From contig OY744537.1 of the NCBI GenBank assembly GCA_963556195.1, positions 19,714,274 through 19,778,273 of the forward strand: a stretch of DNA of 64,000 nt, read 5' to 3'. The notes under the pieces were generated by a model. That model was not told the origin of the DNA, did not search any database, and was given only the letters and a program-made list of their open reading frames with translations. The translations under genes and the position numbers were made by a program. Positions 40,576 to 53,339 of the stretch are shown in pieces; position 1 is the first letter of the stretch; each line of letters starts with the position of its first letter. Source of the stretch: Sepiola atlantica. Taxonomy: Eukaryota; Mollusca; Cephalopoda; Sepiida; Sepiolidae.

Positions 40576-43140
40576 AAAAATTAAATTAAAAAAAATTTTT
40601 TTAGATTATAGTTAGTCTATTTGCTAAAGTTGAATGGACAGACATGATTATAATCAATATAATAGTGTAATACAATTCAATAGCAACTAGATAAAACAAA
40701 GCAAAAATATAAGTCAATATAAAAAAAAGTAAAGTATTACCTTGTAATTAAGTAAAGCATAGTAGAATAATTATATCCTTTTTAAAAATGTTATCAACCT
40801 TATATATAAAGTAAAGACAGTGTAATCCCCATTTCATTGACATTAATAGCTTTCTTAACAGAAGGTACATAATTTGTCAGTAATCTATGTCAAATATTGG
40901 TCTGTGTTCTTATAAAATGAAAATTGTATTTCTGATCGATTTAAAACTTTTATATTTAATCCAATTCGATATTTTGTTTTTGATTAGTCGTAAATAAAGG
41001 GAGGTGAGGAGTTTTTACTCTCACACTCAGAACTACTACCGCTTCCACTCATGAACATCAGGAGCAAATTTAATAAGATACAGTTTTCGGCATTCATTGG
41101 TACAAAAATAGATTTTATTTTTTATTTCATAGAATCTCGATTTTCAGTACAACCAGAATCGAAGATTGACAGAATAACAATTAATGCCTTATTTATCCAA
41201 ACATGAACATAAACTTCCATGTTTTTTAAGTAACTACAAAAATGACAAAAAATAGACTTTTCTTTTTTGATTTGTAGAGTTACAACAGCCAAAAGGCAAC
41301 CACACAATTAAAATAAATTTTTTTTTAATATTTGTGTAAATGTATTGCGCCTGCTCTCGTCCTGCCAAGCCAGCCGGACATTCGACGAAACTTCCTAATG
41401 CGTGCATGTTTGTTTTCAAAAAGAGACATTTCATTAATTATTATTTGCCTCCCCATTTTCCTTAATATTTTATTTGACTATCATTGTTTGTATTTCACAA
41501 ATTGTTTTTTGGTTTAATAAAAGAAAAAAATTTTTTATAGTAAATATAAAAAAACAAAAAACACAAAATTAAACTCTTTTCCCTCATATGTAAGTAAAAT
41601 AACTCTCAGGCAACATAATGGTAATACATCTATGAACATTTCTGGTAAGCATCGGTAGATATATCCAAAAAGTCTACCGTTTCACAGCAGTGAGAGAAGT
41701 AAAAATGTCATTTCATGCATACTGAGATTCTCTTTTATACCAAAAAATGGTTTAAAGACTAAAAACGGCATGTTTGACTGTGAGTATCAACATACTTATT
41801 AGTAAGGGTGAAAGAAGACAAAAGCAATGATTTTACAAGAATAGCACACATCTAGAATGATTATGAAGAAAAATTGGTTTAGTTTTTATCATGTGAAAAA
41901 TTGTCTTCGAGACTTTGAAAGAACAAGCTATGAAATTGGTGGATCCTTTAAAGTGGTCAACCAGTGTTATGAAATAGAACCAAAGTGTTTGGAAATGTGC
42001 AATGTCTGATACTGTAAAGAAAGAACCAGTTGTCCTTTTAGGTTTCCATACATTTTATTTTCGCATGATTCTCTTCTTTATTATATGGGTTTGGACGATT
42101 TCACCTTGGGATCACAACAGAGGAATTTTTATTCATTGCCTTACAAAAGGGGTGAGCGTCCTCCTCCCCAGCTTCGAGCCATTAAACAGATCTTCGATTA
42201 GACAGCTGTTGTTGGTAACATTTCAGAACGAACTACTTTTCATTTTAAATCTTAACAAAAAATATGATCTCATGATAATCATGAAATCACAACTTTATTC
42301 TCATGTTTTTTTAGACAGGAAGTCGTTTCAACCGATCATGCCACTCAAACTTGCAAATACAATCAACAAGACTACATTCACCACAAAACGTTTTACTCCA
42401 TTTAACTATTTAATACAGACTTATAAGATATAATGTAATGTGTTGAGCCAGAAGTAATGCGACTAAGCTGTTTCTAAGATATTCTTTTTTTCTTTTGAAT
42501 ACATTTTTTTTCAGTCCCAGCAGACACATAGAATAAACACATCATTATATATGTTTTATTTTCAGGTAAAACATGTATCAGGTTTTTTTTAAGCTTATAA
42601 AAAAAAAAAAAAGAAGAACAATAATTCCTATGTTAAATCTTATTCAGAGTTTAACAGTAAGTATTTTCAGTCAGTAAGTTGCTGGCATAGGTTTATCTTC
42701 CTACCATTTCTTAAAAAAAAATTCAATACAGATTTAAGATTAGAAATTCATACCTGTTGTTGTTTCTAAGAACAATATTAGTGACTCTTTATTTCTCGAG
42801 GAATAAGGTAATCCAGGAAACATACTGAAGCTTGGGTTGCTCAATTACTAACCACATTTCTCCTAAACCGACATTGCTTAATTCCAGTGAATAAAAGAAA
42901 CCCAAGAAATACTGAGATACAAAAGCGAATAATTTAACATAAGTGAATGGTCGACCATTGAGTCACCTTTCAGCAAAATAAAAAAATCATTGTAAAGGCT
43001 AATGTTTTAGCATGAAGTTATATTATGACAAAAAATGGTATTTTTTACTCTTAAGTTTGGTGATTCTTTGATTCTAACATTTTGTAATTATATAAACTAG
43101 CAAATATATGCTCCCTCCAGTCGCATATTTTTATTAGTTA
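40576..43140. other. Non-coding, nothing recognised
   Basis: No exon or mobile element that I can name. A 143-codon frame at 42,002-42,433 (plus) has no recognisable domain and no splice context, and I do not call it. Confidence 0.45.
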
Positions 43141-43144
43141 GAAG

Positions 43145-43470
43145 CAGAACAGATACTACACTACCTCCACACCTCTCAAAAAGGAGGAGGTAATGCCTGA
43201 GAAGATGGTATCATGATAACAGAATAGATACTACACTACCTCTACACTTCAACAGATAATAGCCTGACGCGTCCACATGTGGCTGTATCCTGATCCGATA
43301 CTACACTACCTACACATCTCTCCAAAAAGGAGGGGGTAATACCTGGGAGGATGGTACCATGACAACAGAGCAGATACTACACTACCTCCACACCTCTCAA
43401 AAAAGGAGGTAATGCCTCGAAGGATGGTATCATGACAACAGAGCAGATACTACACTACACTACATGGCTC
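43145..43470. repeat. Degenerate ~80-bp tandem repeat, four units
   Basis: GATACTACACTACCT(C)CACA recurs at about 43,151, 43,226, 43,295 and 43,373, each followed by a CTC-AAAAAGGAGG-GTAAT word and GATGGTA-CATGA. The final unit ends in repeated ACACT. Units differ by indels, so the array is older than the 38-bp and 108-bp arrays. Confidence 0.8.
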
Positions 43471-44484
43471 TGAATTGAGCATTTAAAGATAGTATATTAG
43501 TCTGAAATAGTATATACTATACTATTTCACAATAAGTACAATAGTCTTAAATAGTATAGTTTTGGCTTAAGACAGACAGACAGATACATAAACTCCATTA
43601 TCAATAGATGACTAAAAGCTTCTGGATAGAGGTCTATAGACTGTTAACAATATATGGGAATTGTTTCAATCTCAACAGATCGCCGATAGACGTCTCGTTG
43701 ACAGAAGTCTTGTAAACAAATGTGTTGTTAGTTTACACGTTCGCTCTTCTCAGTAGTCATAATGCTGACCATGTTGTTAGTAGTCATAGTGTTGACATAG
43801 CAGCAGAAACAGTCATTTTCTCTCATTTTCTATTGTGTTTTGTAATAGTGACTGTAATAATGTAACAATAAAAAATAAACACCAACAACATTCTTTGCTC
43901 TATGGCATGGATTTCTTTTGTTGTTTTATTTCATATAGCAAACTGTAGAGTTACATAAGCTTCTCCTCACCCATTCCCCAGGGTGAAGACAGAAATGGAG
44001 CTCCAAAAAAGACATCTGAATCAGTTCTTACAGCAAGCCAAAGAGCATTATTTCCCCTCTCTGTGTGTCATTCAATACTTGTCTGTGACACAACTTCCTG
44101 AACACATCAGCTTAATTTTCTAAATCTAAGATTTCTAGTGGAATTTTCCACTTTCTACTTACTCTATCTGCATCGGGAAAATGCCAGTTTTAATGCACTC
44201 ACATGAAAATATTGCTACAGACTTGCACACACATGTCAAATTACACCGTGGAATTTATTTTTGCTATAATACAGAATCCCAATTTAACTAAAATTATTTT
44301 TTAAATTCTGTATCTGTTGTGAAAGGGCAGACTTTTTTTTTTTGTTAAATGTACCTACTAAAGGTCACCGGAAGTTTTTATGGATTTGTTTTTTTTTCCC
44401 TCGATGTTACTATTTATCTGGATTACCATTGCATAATTTTTTTTTTTTTTTGTTCTAACATATTTGATTACTGGTAGTACATTA

Positions 44485-44665
44485 TTATGACATAATCATG
44501 TTGACACACCAGTTCTCAATAGATAACCAAAGTTAAGCTACGTTGAGTCTGGTTAGTATCAGATGGGTGACCATTTGGGAATATCAGGCGCTGTATGTGG
44601 GAGAACGGTGACACTTTTCTGCAGAAACTAACGTTGTCAAAATCGGATTGTGACTGACAACTACA
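44485..44665 (+). repeat. 5S rRNA-derived SINE, copy 1
   Basis: From about 44,485 the sequence follows 5S rRNA end to end: ATCATGTTGACACACCAG, then AAGTTAAGC, TTGAGTCTGGTTAGTATC, GATGGGTGACC and GGGAATATCAGGCGCTGTA (to about 44,598). Changes in conserved bases make it non-functional as rRNA. The downstream ~60 bases share CTAACGTTGTCA-like words with the minus-strand copy at 63,620-63,845, supporting a SINE with a 5S head (SINE3-like) rather than a lone 5S pseudogene. Confidence 0.72.
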
Positions 44666-45438
44666 AAAAGTAGATGTTATCTATATAATGTCTGTATTCT
44701 CAACATGAAGTTGTAATGCACAACATACATGTCTAGAAAAAAAAAGAAAAAGAAAGAAATACTTTATTTCCTGTACATTGAGTTATCTTTGGCTTGAATA
44801 ATTGCAATTGGAAATGCTTATATTGTACTATTATATCGTAATCATGTCTGCTCCTTCAACTTTAAGATTGATGATATGATAATATCATCTAATATCAAAA
44901 TAACTGAATAATGAAGTAGGAGAAAATTAGAGTGCATGCCTTGTTCTCAGAAAATGACTGCGACATAGCATCGCAAATAAACCGTTGATTTGTATCCGTG
45001 GCTGAAATTGGCAGTTTGATGCCAATTCGAACATCTACTGATTACGATGATAAGAAGCTGTCAGTTGTAAAGTCCTTTCATTAACTTTTAACCTCACTTA
45101 TTCTCGCTCATATATTTTAGACTAACTGTGAGTTGAAAAACAAGGTTTTCCTATATGCTTTATACGAAAATATGTTTTAGTTTTGGGATTGAGTTATGTT
45201 TGAAAAAATCTGTTTTAATTGTTCTAATTAGCTATAATTTATAATTAACTGAACAAGTCATCAATCTCTCTGTCTTAGCTATCTATGTATTTCTCTCGAC
45301 CCCTCTCACTCTATGTCGATTCAATCACTTTCTAATATTTCTTAATGTCTTTGTGAGCATTTAAAGAAAGAGTGACTCTTTTTCCAACGTAACTATCTAA
45401 TTTACATATGCGTGTCTGTACACACCACAAACACGTAT

Positions 45439-45976
45439 GTAAATCAAGTGGCAAAATAGTAAATCTCTTTACATCTATATAAGAATAATAATAATACTTC
45501 TATATCAGATTAGTAATAATATAATAATCTTATAATAATTATATATGTAAATCAAGTGGCAAAATAGTAAATCTCTTTACATCTATATAAGAATAATAAT
45601 AATACTTCTATATCAGATTAGTAATAATATAATAATCTTATAATAATTATATATGTAAATCAAGTGGCAAAATAGTAAATCTCTTTACATCTATATAAGA
45701 ATAATAATAATACTTCTATATCAGATTAGTAATAATATAATAATCTTATAATAATTATATATGTAAATCAAGTGGCAAAATAGTAAATCTCTTTACATCT
45801 ATATAAGAATAATAATAATACTTCTATATCAGATTAGTAATAATATAATAATCTTATAATAATTATATATGTAAATCAAGTGGCAAAATAGTAAATCTCT
45901 TTACATCTATATAAGAATAATAATAATACTTCTATATCAGATTAGTAATAATATAATAATCTTATAATAATTATAA
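45439..45976. repeat. 108-bp tandem repeat, five near-identical copies
   Basis: GTAAATCAAGTGGCAAAATA recurs at 45,439, 45,547, 45,655, 45,763 and 45,871. I saw no base difference among units except at the outer edges. This level of identity implies a very recent expansion (or an assembly-sensitive locus). Confidence 0.96.
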
Positions 45977-46599
45977 TATGGAAGTAAAGAAACTTATTAT
46001 TTTTAGTTACGCAAGAAGAATATCTTAACATATGTCACAGTTTATGAAATTTTGAATGAAATCAAAGTAGAATAAATAGTGGTGGTGGTTGCGACCCATC
46101 GGGTCACAGATATATCTAGTATGGTACATCTAGCATGGTACATCTAGTATGGTATAAAGATTAGAAAATTCTTTAATGTGAAAATGGCTTTATTAATTTC
46201 GTTTTGGTATATTATATCTTTTTCATATATTTTTTTTAAAATTTGTATAAATTTTTTTATGGAAATTGCTCCAGACAAGGCATGAAGCCACTTTATGTAA
46301 AGAGCTAAGAAGAAAAAAAAACACTACTTTAAGGTCAAAAGCATCCAACAATAAGTGCTAAGTGGATACATTCCGACTCAGAAAGCAGCAATTCTTCCCC
46401 CTTTGTCAGAAATATCTCATCAAATGTGCGGACTAAAGAACAATATAAGGAAAGCGAGAGTTACGAGGCTGCCGAAAGTAGACCCAAGGTTCACTTACTA
46501 TATGCAAACGCCAAGAAAAAAAAACATGAAAGTGACTCTTAGAAACAGATAATGTCTTTTTACTGAAAAACTTTTGGAGATGAGAATAAATATATTGTT

Positions 46600-47314
46600 T
46601 TGAAATTTTATTTTATATATTAATGTCTCATTTAACTTCGATAATGTCTTTTATGTGAGGTATGAATCGTCTACATGCTAGGATCAGGTTGTCATTGTTG
46701 ATACTTTTAGAGGTTATTAAGTGTTATGAAAGTGCTCATTAACCTTTTCTTCAACTACGCTCCATACATAGTAGTCCAAATTATTGAGATTTGAGGAGCT
46801 AAGAGGCCAACTCTTAGGTGTCATGTGATCATGAAAATTTTCTTCCATCCATGTCTGCATTCTGTGAGCCTAGTCATTTTCTGACATGAAATAATCTTTA
46901 CTCATCACATAAAACTTGTATCTGATGTCTTTGTGAACAACATTCCAGATTGTTCCTTCTGTCTCATTGATCTTCTAGGATTACCACCAACGGTGTGCTG
47001 TACATGTCAAATAAATTTAGGTGTTCTACTATTATCAGTGTATCTAGAATGTCTCTTACATTTTGATGATGATGATACCTTTCCATCTTGAGCTTTTAAC
47101 TCTTTGCGAACTTTGTAAACAAAAGATCAAGCGACTTTTAAAAGCGGTTCTTTTTCTATATCTTAAGCCTTTATAGTCACACTAACAGAATGTCTCTTCA
47201 TTTGTTGTGTAACTACAGCGGCTGCCATTGATAATTCTGAAATACAGAAAATATAAAATCAAATAATGTTCCTGCTATAATAAAAAAAATAACATATCCT
47301 CAAATAATACACCC

Positions 47315-47315
<1 letters not shown>
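46600..47315 (-). pseudogene. Internally deleted Tc1/mariner transposase
   Basis: On the minus strand the N-terminal DNA-binding part is recognisable (RKELKAQDGKVSSSSK, then RYKFYVMSKDYFMSEN) and the frame then jumps to the C-terminal part MEENFHDHMTPKSWPLSSS, then LNNLDYYVWSVVEEKVN and NEHFHNT. In intact relatives about 130 residues with the first two catalytic acids lie between these parts. Stops interrupt both halves. The 5' end TATAGGGTGTATT near 47,315 may be a terminal repeat; its partner was not found. Confidence 0.75.

Positions 47316-47320
<5 letters not shown>

Positions 47321-47347
<27 letters not shown>
47321..47347. repeat. (TA)n microsatellite
   Basis: A short TA run at the 5' edge of the deleted mariner copy. 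Confidence 0.9.
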
Positions 47348-47353
<6 letters not shown>

Positions 47354-47589
47354 AAAATTTTTAATTAAAAATACTCGAAGCTATCTTCATCAAAATCCAA
47401 CAACTTGCAATTAATAACATTACATTACAAGATTTTTTAAATGCTTAACGTAATACAATTATATCCTGTGATGCTAATTCTGGCGTCGTAGAATTTAAAT
47501 TGTTTGAAAACGTTCTCTTGGCGTCTAACTGACTTCACGTGCCTGCTTCTCGGCTACCTTTTGAAATTCTCTTTTCTACAGCTTTTTTG

Positions 47590-47665
47590 GTTCATTTGCT
47601 TTTTCACCTGATGATGATTTGATAAAGAATCGAAAACGTTCGTGATACATATGGAACATACATTT
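47590..47665 (+). ncRNA. Weak hammerhead-like motif
   Basis: CACCTGATGATGATTTGATA followed by AAGAATCGAAAACG contains CTGATGA, a GATT/AATC helix II and GAAA. Helix III can be drawn with a TTCG loop and one mismatch, but helix I does not pair. At best it is a decayed relative. Confidence 0.3.
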
Positions 47666-47759
47666 TTTTTTTTTAATTTTAACACAAAAAAGATCATTAG
47701 AAAAATTAAAAAACGGTATAATTAAGCGGTGAAATTCTGTTATTTTTAACAATGTATGC

Positions 47760-47763
<4 letters not shown>

Positions 47764-47815
<52 letters not shown>
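47764..47815. repeat. (TA)n microsatellite
   Basis: About 26 TA units, the longest TA tract in the window. Confidence 0.97.
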
Positions 47816-47817
<2 letters not shown>

Positions 47818-48485
47818 CTGTGAATTTAAATAATAAATATATAAAAAATATGTAGGAATTAAATCTAATTAGCTATACTTTTTAATTTTATTTCAGCAAA
47901 GATATAAATAAATATAAAATCTAATTTTCTATGTGGGAATATTTTTCAATATGAATTTTGGGTTATATATGTTTCTCTGCGAAGCTACACTTTGTGCTAG
48001 ATGTCTTTTTTAAACCAATGGTAGTTTCGTATTAAATTTTATTTTAGAAATGCGATTTTTGAGGGGGGTATTTTTTTCAGTATTAATAATTTATCAATGT
48101 TTTTTTCCAGATTTATTTGTGGGGGGTCTTTTACATCGGTGGTTTTTGCTTTCCAGTACGGTGGTTTTATGCTAGCTCAGTTGAATTCGACTGTAAGGGA
48201 CGGTTAGACATATCGTTTCAAGTTTTGGAAATAAATTTTTTCTTGGAGGGAGGTGGATTTTGTCATCGTTTCTCATGTGAGGTTTTTTTTTCATGTATTT
48301 TACATTTATTTTGACTTGCTGTTACCTTGGTCAAAAGCTCATTTTGAACTTTTTCTATCCTCTTTTCCCACGTCTTTGGATCGAAGTTGCTACTGAATGA
48401 AAAATGATGTAATGAATTTTTATCAAAATTAGAATAAGAATTCTAGACATAAGGTTTAGTATCATTATATTTTGATTTTAATCTT

Positions 48486-48530
48486 CATCAAAGGACATAA
48501 AAGTGGTGCAAAACTTTTATTTATTAATAA

Positions 48531-48561
<31 letters not shown>
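48486..48561 (+). repeat. SINE tail fragment plus (TA)n
   Basis: CTTCATCAAAGGACATAAAA then GTGGTGCAAA matches the sequence right after the tRNA-Phe-like head at 36,330-36,360. The head is absent here. A (TA)n tract follows at 48,536. Confidence 0.65.
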
Positions 48562-48563
<2 letters not shown>

Positions 48564-48729
48564 AACTTTAGGAATTGTATCGGCTCTGTTATATATATTT
48601 TAAAATTTATAACATTGGGCACTCAATAAAATACAAATTTATTAAATACAATTTCATTGGTTTTTTAAAATGTAATTTTTGTATTCTCATTGTGAAAATA
48701 GAAAAAAATTATATGTATACTAGATCTTC

Positions 48730-49345
48730 AGAGGTCTAGACGGCTTGGCTTTGGACTACGGGTAAATGATCTATGAATGAAAACCATGAGAATGCAGTCA
48801 TTTGTAGTTTTATTCTTATATTTAAGTTGTTGTCTGTCTATGAATGGTTTCTGTTTAATAACTAATTTAATGGCTTCATAATGTAATGGTTTTAGTAGAT
48901 GTATTGATATGCTAAAGATAATCTTGGTGTCTGAGCAAATGTGTTTGATGCGTATGATGGCACTATATACCACCATAATATATTTTTTAAGATTAAAAGG
49001 GGGGCTTGCTATAGTAGTTTAGAAATTTGTTATCCGTAAATTTAGTGTAGATGGAGATAGGTAATGTTATTCTAGAATTGGATTATTATATCTAGGAATG
49101 AAATAGAAATGTATGAATATTCAATAGTAAATTTTATTGTGTGGTGGTAATTATTGGTGAATGTTAATTAGGTTGTCTCGTCCATGTGTCCATATCAAGA
49201 AAATGTCATTTATATATCTACAGTAGTCTATTGGTTTTAGGGGATAGTTGTTAATTTTGTCTTTAATATATGTATACATATCTTTGCATAGTTGGCCACC
49301 ATTTTAGTGCTCATGGCATTAACTCTGATTTGTAAATAATGTTGG
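48730..49345 (-). pseudogene. Penelope-like reverse transcriptase remnant
   Basis: Minus-strand reading gives MVANYAKICIHILKTKL, then YCRYINDIFLIWTHGRDNL, the Penelope-type motif C (YIDD changed to YIND) with its usual following words. Beyond it are broken pieces matching the IKFTYEYSH-SFLD and KPTD region, and near 48,730 the complement of CTAGACCTCTGAAGATCTAG, where a hammerhead core would begin in related elements. It is a different lineage from the 28.5-kb element and is dead. Confidence 0.75.

Positions 49346-49346
<1 letters not shown>

Positions 49347-49377
<31 letters not shown>
49347..49377. repeat. (TA)n microsatellite
   Basis: TA run between the Penelope remnant and the next LINE fragment. 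Confidence 0.95.
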
Positions 49378-49380
<3 letters not shown>

Positions 49381-49395
49381 GTTGTTCAAAAGTTT

Positions 49396-49970
49396 TTTTT
49401 TTACCTTGGTGATACCATTGAAGCACACAGAGAATTTGGTGCTAGTATGATTGCAAGAGTTAGGAGTGAATGGAGTAAGTTGAGGGAACTTCTGCCATTA
49501 CTAACCAGCAGAGTATTACGACTGTCGACCAAAGCAAGAGTCCAGCAGGCATGTGTACGAAGTGTGATGTATACAAGTAAAATATGACCAGTGAGGTTTG
49601 AGGACATGTGTTGCATGGAGAGAAACAATATGAGAATTATGTGATGAATATATAATGTGAGTTTTAAAGGCAGGCTTAGATCTGATGACCTCAGAGGAAG
49701 ATTTAATCTGGACAGTATTGAAAGATGTGTGTAGAACAGGAGACTTCGATGGTATGGTCACATTGAAAGAATGGATAAGAGTTCTTGCATTAGATGTTGA
49801 ATAGTTGATCTAGTAGGGTCAGTTGACAAGGGAAGACCAAGGAAAATATGGGAGGAGGTGATAAGGATGGACTGGCCAGAGATATGTTAGTTTGGAAGTC
49901 AATTTCTAAAAGCCGTCCCAACACATGTAAAACGGACGTTAAATCGAAGATGATGATCATCATCATAAAT
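49396..49970 (+). pseudogene. LINE C-terminal fragment, family B
   Basis: Plus strand gives FYLGDTIEAHREFGASMIAR, then SKLRELLPLLTSRVLRLSTK, CMERNNMR, LRSDDLRGRFNLDSIERCV and LRWYGHIERMDKSS, with stops between. This is the region after the RT palm in endonuclease/RT LINEs (YLGD to WxGHIxRM). The 3' end is ACATGTAAAACGGACGTTAA followed by a GATGATGATCATCATCAT palindromic tail. Confidence 0.8.
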
Positions 49971-50654
49971 AATAACTCTTACAGTGTATGTCTCGGGTAA
50001 TCTATCTGTAGAGTGAATAGAACTTGTTGGGGGGGGGGGCAGATACAAGTAAAACCACTAATCTAACACTTTTCATTTTTTTGATACGTCCAGTATAGAT
50101 CACACGATTAATACATTCGGCTAAAGTAGTTATAACGCATTGTACTTGGTTGACTCGATCGTCATTTGCTTAGAAACTCCATATTGTCCATTGTTTTTCA
50201 AACAAGGTTTTCTTAATCTTAATCCTCTTAATAAAGACATTTCTTTAAATCTCATTGAAAGCTCAATATTTTATTTTGTAGTCCAGACTGCTTATTTAAC
50301 ACTCCTAGAATAACGATTTCTATATTAATAAAATTGTGTGACTACTTCTTGTGTGTGTGTGTGTGTGTTTCTTGCAAAGATGTGACTTAGATTGTTATAT
50401 TTTATTTAATTTTATTTCATGTAATCAGGCAAGGTAAAAAGTTCATTACTAGAGAGAGAGAGGGAGAGCGGATGCCTAATTAGTATTCACTCTCTTCTCC
50501 CCTTCTCGCACACTAGGCAATAAGTACAAGGCCAATTACCCCTCTCTGCATTCGTCACATAATCAGCCTTCCTCTCTATTGATCTGCTTGCTGATTTGGT
50601 ACTTGTGGCACTTTTTTCTCATCTGTGTATTAATAAAATTATCAAACAAGGTCT

Positions 50655-51372
50655 TGTGTGTTTTTCGCACCTACCTGAGAGTTCATCATTCAAACTCCTC
50701 AGCCTAACCATCACAAATACATTGAAGACATTGCCAAGGCTGCCGCAAAGAAGGTTGGCTCCCTCTACCGTGCTAGTAAACTCCTCACACCTGACATTAT
50801 CCTGTATCTCTACAAAGCCACCATCCGCCCATGCATGGAGTATTGTTGTCACATCTGGGCTGGTGCATCATCTACTAGTCTCTCCCTCCTTGACAAGGTC
50901 CAAAAAAGAATCGCCAACCTAATAGGTCCCTCACTGTCAACCAAGCTCCAGCCTCTGTCCCATCGCCGCAATGTAGCATCCTTATGTTTGTTTTACAAAT
51001 ACTTCAATGGATTATGCTCCGATGAATTGGCTACTCTGGTGCCCCCTCGACGTAAATTCACTAGACTAACTCGACAATCAACTAAATCTCATTCATTCAC
51101 TGTGGAGGTCCCTAGATGCCGGACAGCCTTCTACTCAAATAGCTTCTTTCCTCGTGCTGCTGGCCTCCGGAACTCCCTCCTTGCCCCCTGTTTCCCCGAC
51201 AGTACTGACATGCAGAAATTTAAAATTAATGTAAACAGACACCTCGCTGCGCCGCTCCCAATTAAGGTTGACCCCCCACCCCCAACCTTCTCCCCTTTTC
51301 TTTTTTTCTCAGTAGCCCTTACGTCTACAGTTGCGGCCTGCCTTGTTCAGGGTGAACTATGTTAAAAAAAAA
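50655..51372 (+). pseudogene. LINE 3' part, family A, best preserved tail
   Basis: After a short lead with SSSFKLLSLTI the sequence encodes MEYCCHIWAGASSTSLSLLD from 50,835, then KVQKRIANLIGPSLSTKLQP, RRNVASLCLFYKYFNGLCSD and PRAAGLRNSLLAPCFPDST in a single open 176-codon frame that ends at 51,365 next to the A tail. A frameshift near 50,830 separates it from the preceding KKVGSLYRASKLLTPDIILY. It is 5'-truncated before the catalytic palm. Low decay suggests recent insertion. Confidence 0.85.
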
Positions 51373-51419
51373 AAAAAAATGTAATTTTGATAAATACACA
51401 TTGAATTATATTTATTTAC

Positions 51420-51470
51420 TACTAGCAGGGCTACTCGGCGTTGCCCGGGGCAAAAGTGTAACATATTTCT
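51420..51470 (+). repeat. Dispersed CTAGCAGGGC/GTTGCCC motif
   Basis: CTAGCAGGGCTACTCGGCG, TTGCCCGGGG and CAAAAGTGTAACATA repeat the block at 27,812-27,860 with few changes. Shorter relatives are near 8,320 and 55,455. I cannot name the family. Confidence 0.7.
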
Positions 51471-51796
51471 ATTAAAACTTCTATCTCTCTCTTCCCAGAG
51501 AGTTACTTCCATTTAGTTAGTACATGAAAATTATTAAAAAAAACATCACAGACACCCTGATGAAATCGGCGGCAGTTTAGGGTCAAAGAATTGGTATTTT
51601 TTTCTAAATTTTAGATATTATTCGTTCCGGGCAACGTTGATTCAGAATATAGCGACTTTGTGGGTGTTACTTTGGTAGCTTTTGACTTTTAGCTGGACAT
51701 ACACACAGACACTTCCCTTTATATGATAAATTGATCCAATATTTATTGAAATCTAAAATAAAATAATGAAAAGCTAAAAATGATTTGGTACTTATT

Positions 51797-52475
51797 TAGA
51801 TTAGGACCCACGCTAAAATCGACTTGGTGTTTGTACTTTTCGGATGTTTACGTAAACCACCAGAAAGAACCGAAGCAGTTAGCCAATCAAATTGCAAGAA
51901 AATAAGCAGACATGTCAACATTTCAACTGATTGAAACGAATAAGCAGACGACATTTCAACTGATTGAAACGCGATTGCAATTAGTTGAAACGTGAAAGTA
52001 CTGCAAAGAATTTTCATGAGCTTTCACTGGCTGTTGCGTCTCCCAAAAGAGTGATTAACTTTAATACCTCACCGTAAGGAAACCAAAAATAATTTTCAGT
52101 AAAAAAACAACCTAATCTTAAACCCTAATCCTAACGATGCCATTTTTACCTGATTACAAACAAAAAATAATTTTCAGTAAAAAAAACACTTAAAAAATAT
52201 AATTTATCACCTGTTTATTTTTATTTATTCGTTAAAAAAAAATTTCTTTCATGCAATTTGACTAAACGTATTTGATTTTTTTTGCTTTAATTTTTTGCTT
52301 TAAATGTTGGTTAATGTCTGTTTTTTCCCCCACTTGTAAATCCAGCCTAGTTTTTGATTTTTTGGACGCAGGTTGGTCAACCGATATGGTGTCGATACTT
52401 TCCGGCAGTTTACATAAACATCCGGAAAGTAGCAATGCAAAGTCGATTTTAGCGTTGGTCCTAATCTAAGAATGC
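51797..52475. repeat. MITE-like element with ~75-bp inverted ends
   Basis: The left end TTAGATTAGGACC(C)ACGC, then TAAAATCGACTT and CGGATGTTTACGTAAAC, matches the complement of the right end (52,400-52,470) with several changes. An internal direct duplication with CAACTGATTGAAACG lies near 51,925-51,980. There is no transposase frame, and the exact target duplication is unclear. Confidence 0.7.
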
Positions 52476-53339
52476 ACCCAAATTTTAAAACTCTCATTAA
52501 ACAAACAATTGTAAACATGACTATATTTTGAATTATTTTTCTCTAAGTCCCCCACCCAGAAATATGTCTCCATCCGGGCAACAAACATTTCCACAAATCA
52601 ATAATAATGGTTTTTGATGTTTTCTTAGTAATATCAGTTTCTTTTGAAAGTCAGTTATGGCAATCAGAGGCAGAAGTTTTCAATCAGATGTTATTGGAAC
52701 ACAGTAGACAGTGTTAATAGAACACTGGACAGCTGTGTCGTCTGCGACTAGGGAATTCTATAGAAAGATGTACAAAAGGTCCTTATGCTTTGGCTTCTCA
52801 AAAGTAGCCGTATCCTTATGAGGCTGGTGTTGCTTGGATATCATCTTTGTTAGACAATTCATTTACCTGACAAGACACGTCTTTGGCTGCCGTAGTGCAT
52901 TTGAGTACAAAGTCTACAGCTTGTCAAGAAAAAGTTTCTTTCAAGAATACAGCTATCCTTTTATGTTGTCTGTATATTCAATAATTCCTTGCAAACAGAA
53001 ACTTATAAGTTCAACCTATCATTTCAAACTATCCATTTTTCTACATTCTGTCTATAAAACATTTTCCAACGGTGAAAAACAAATCAAAGAAATCACAATT
53101 GTAAGCATGCACACTAATGCATGTTTAGTTTTGCATGCAGACGACAGACATGTGATGGGAAAGATACTTGACTCTAGATTTGACCACCCTGAAAATGGGA
53201 TGCTATTTTGAAAATGTGATCGCCACTTAAAAACGAGGTTCGATGTTTAATTTATTTTATTATCATATTTACAACTACTATGATTAATATTAATTGCCAT
53301 CTTCTTTATAAATTTGTTTATCCTCTAATATCCCCTGAT

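Noticed and set aside
42002..42433. 143-codon plus-strand open frame
   Set aside because: No domain, no splice or promoter context, and AT-rich composition like its flanks; not distinguishable from chance.
44485..44600. Functional 5S rRNA gene
   Set aside because: Many conserved positions are changed and the copy is embedded in a SINE-like unit.
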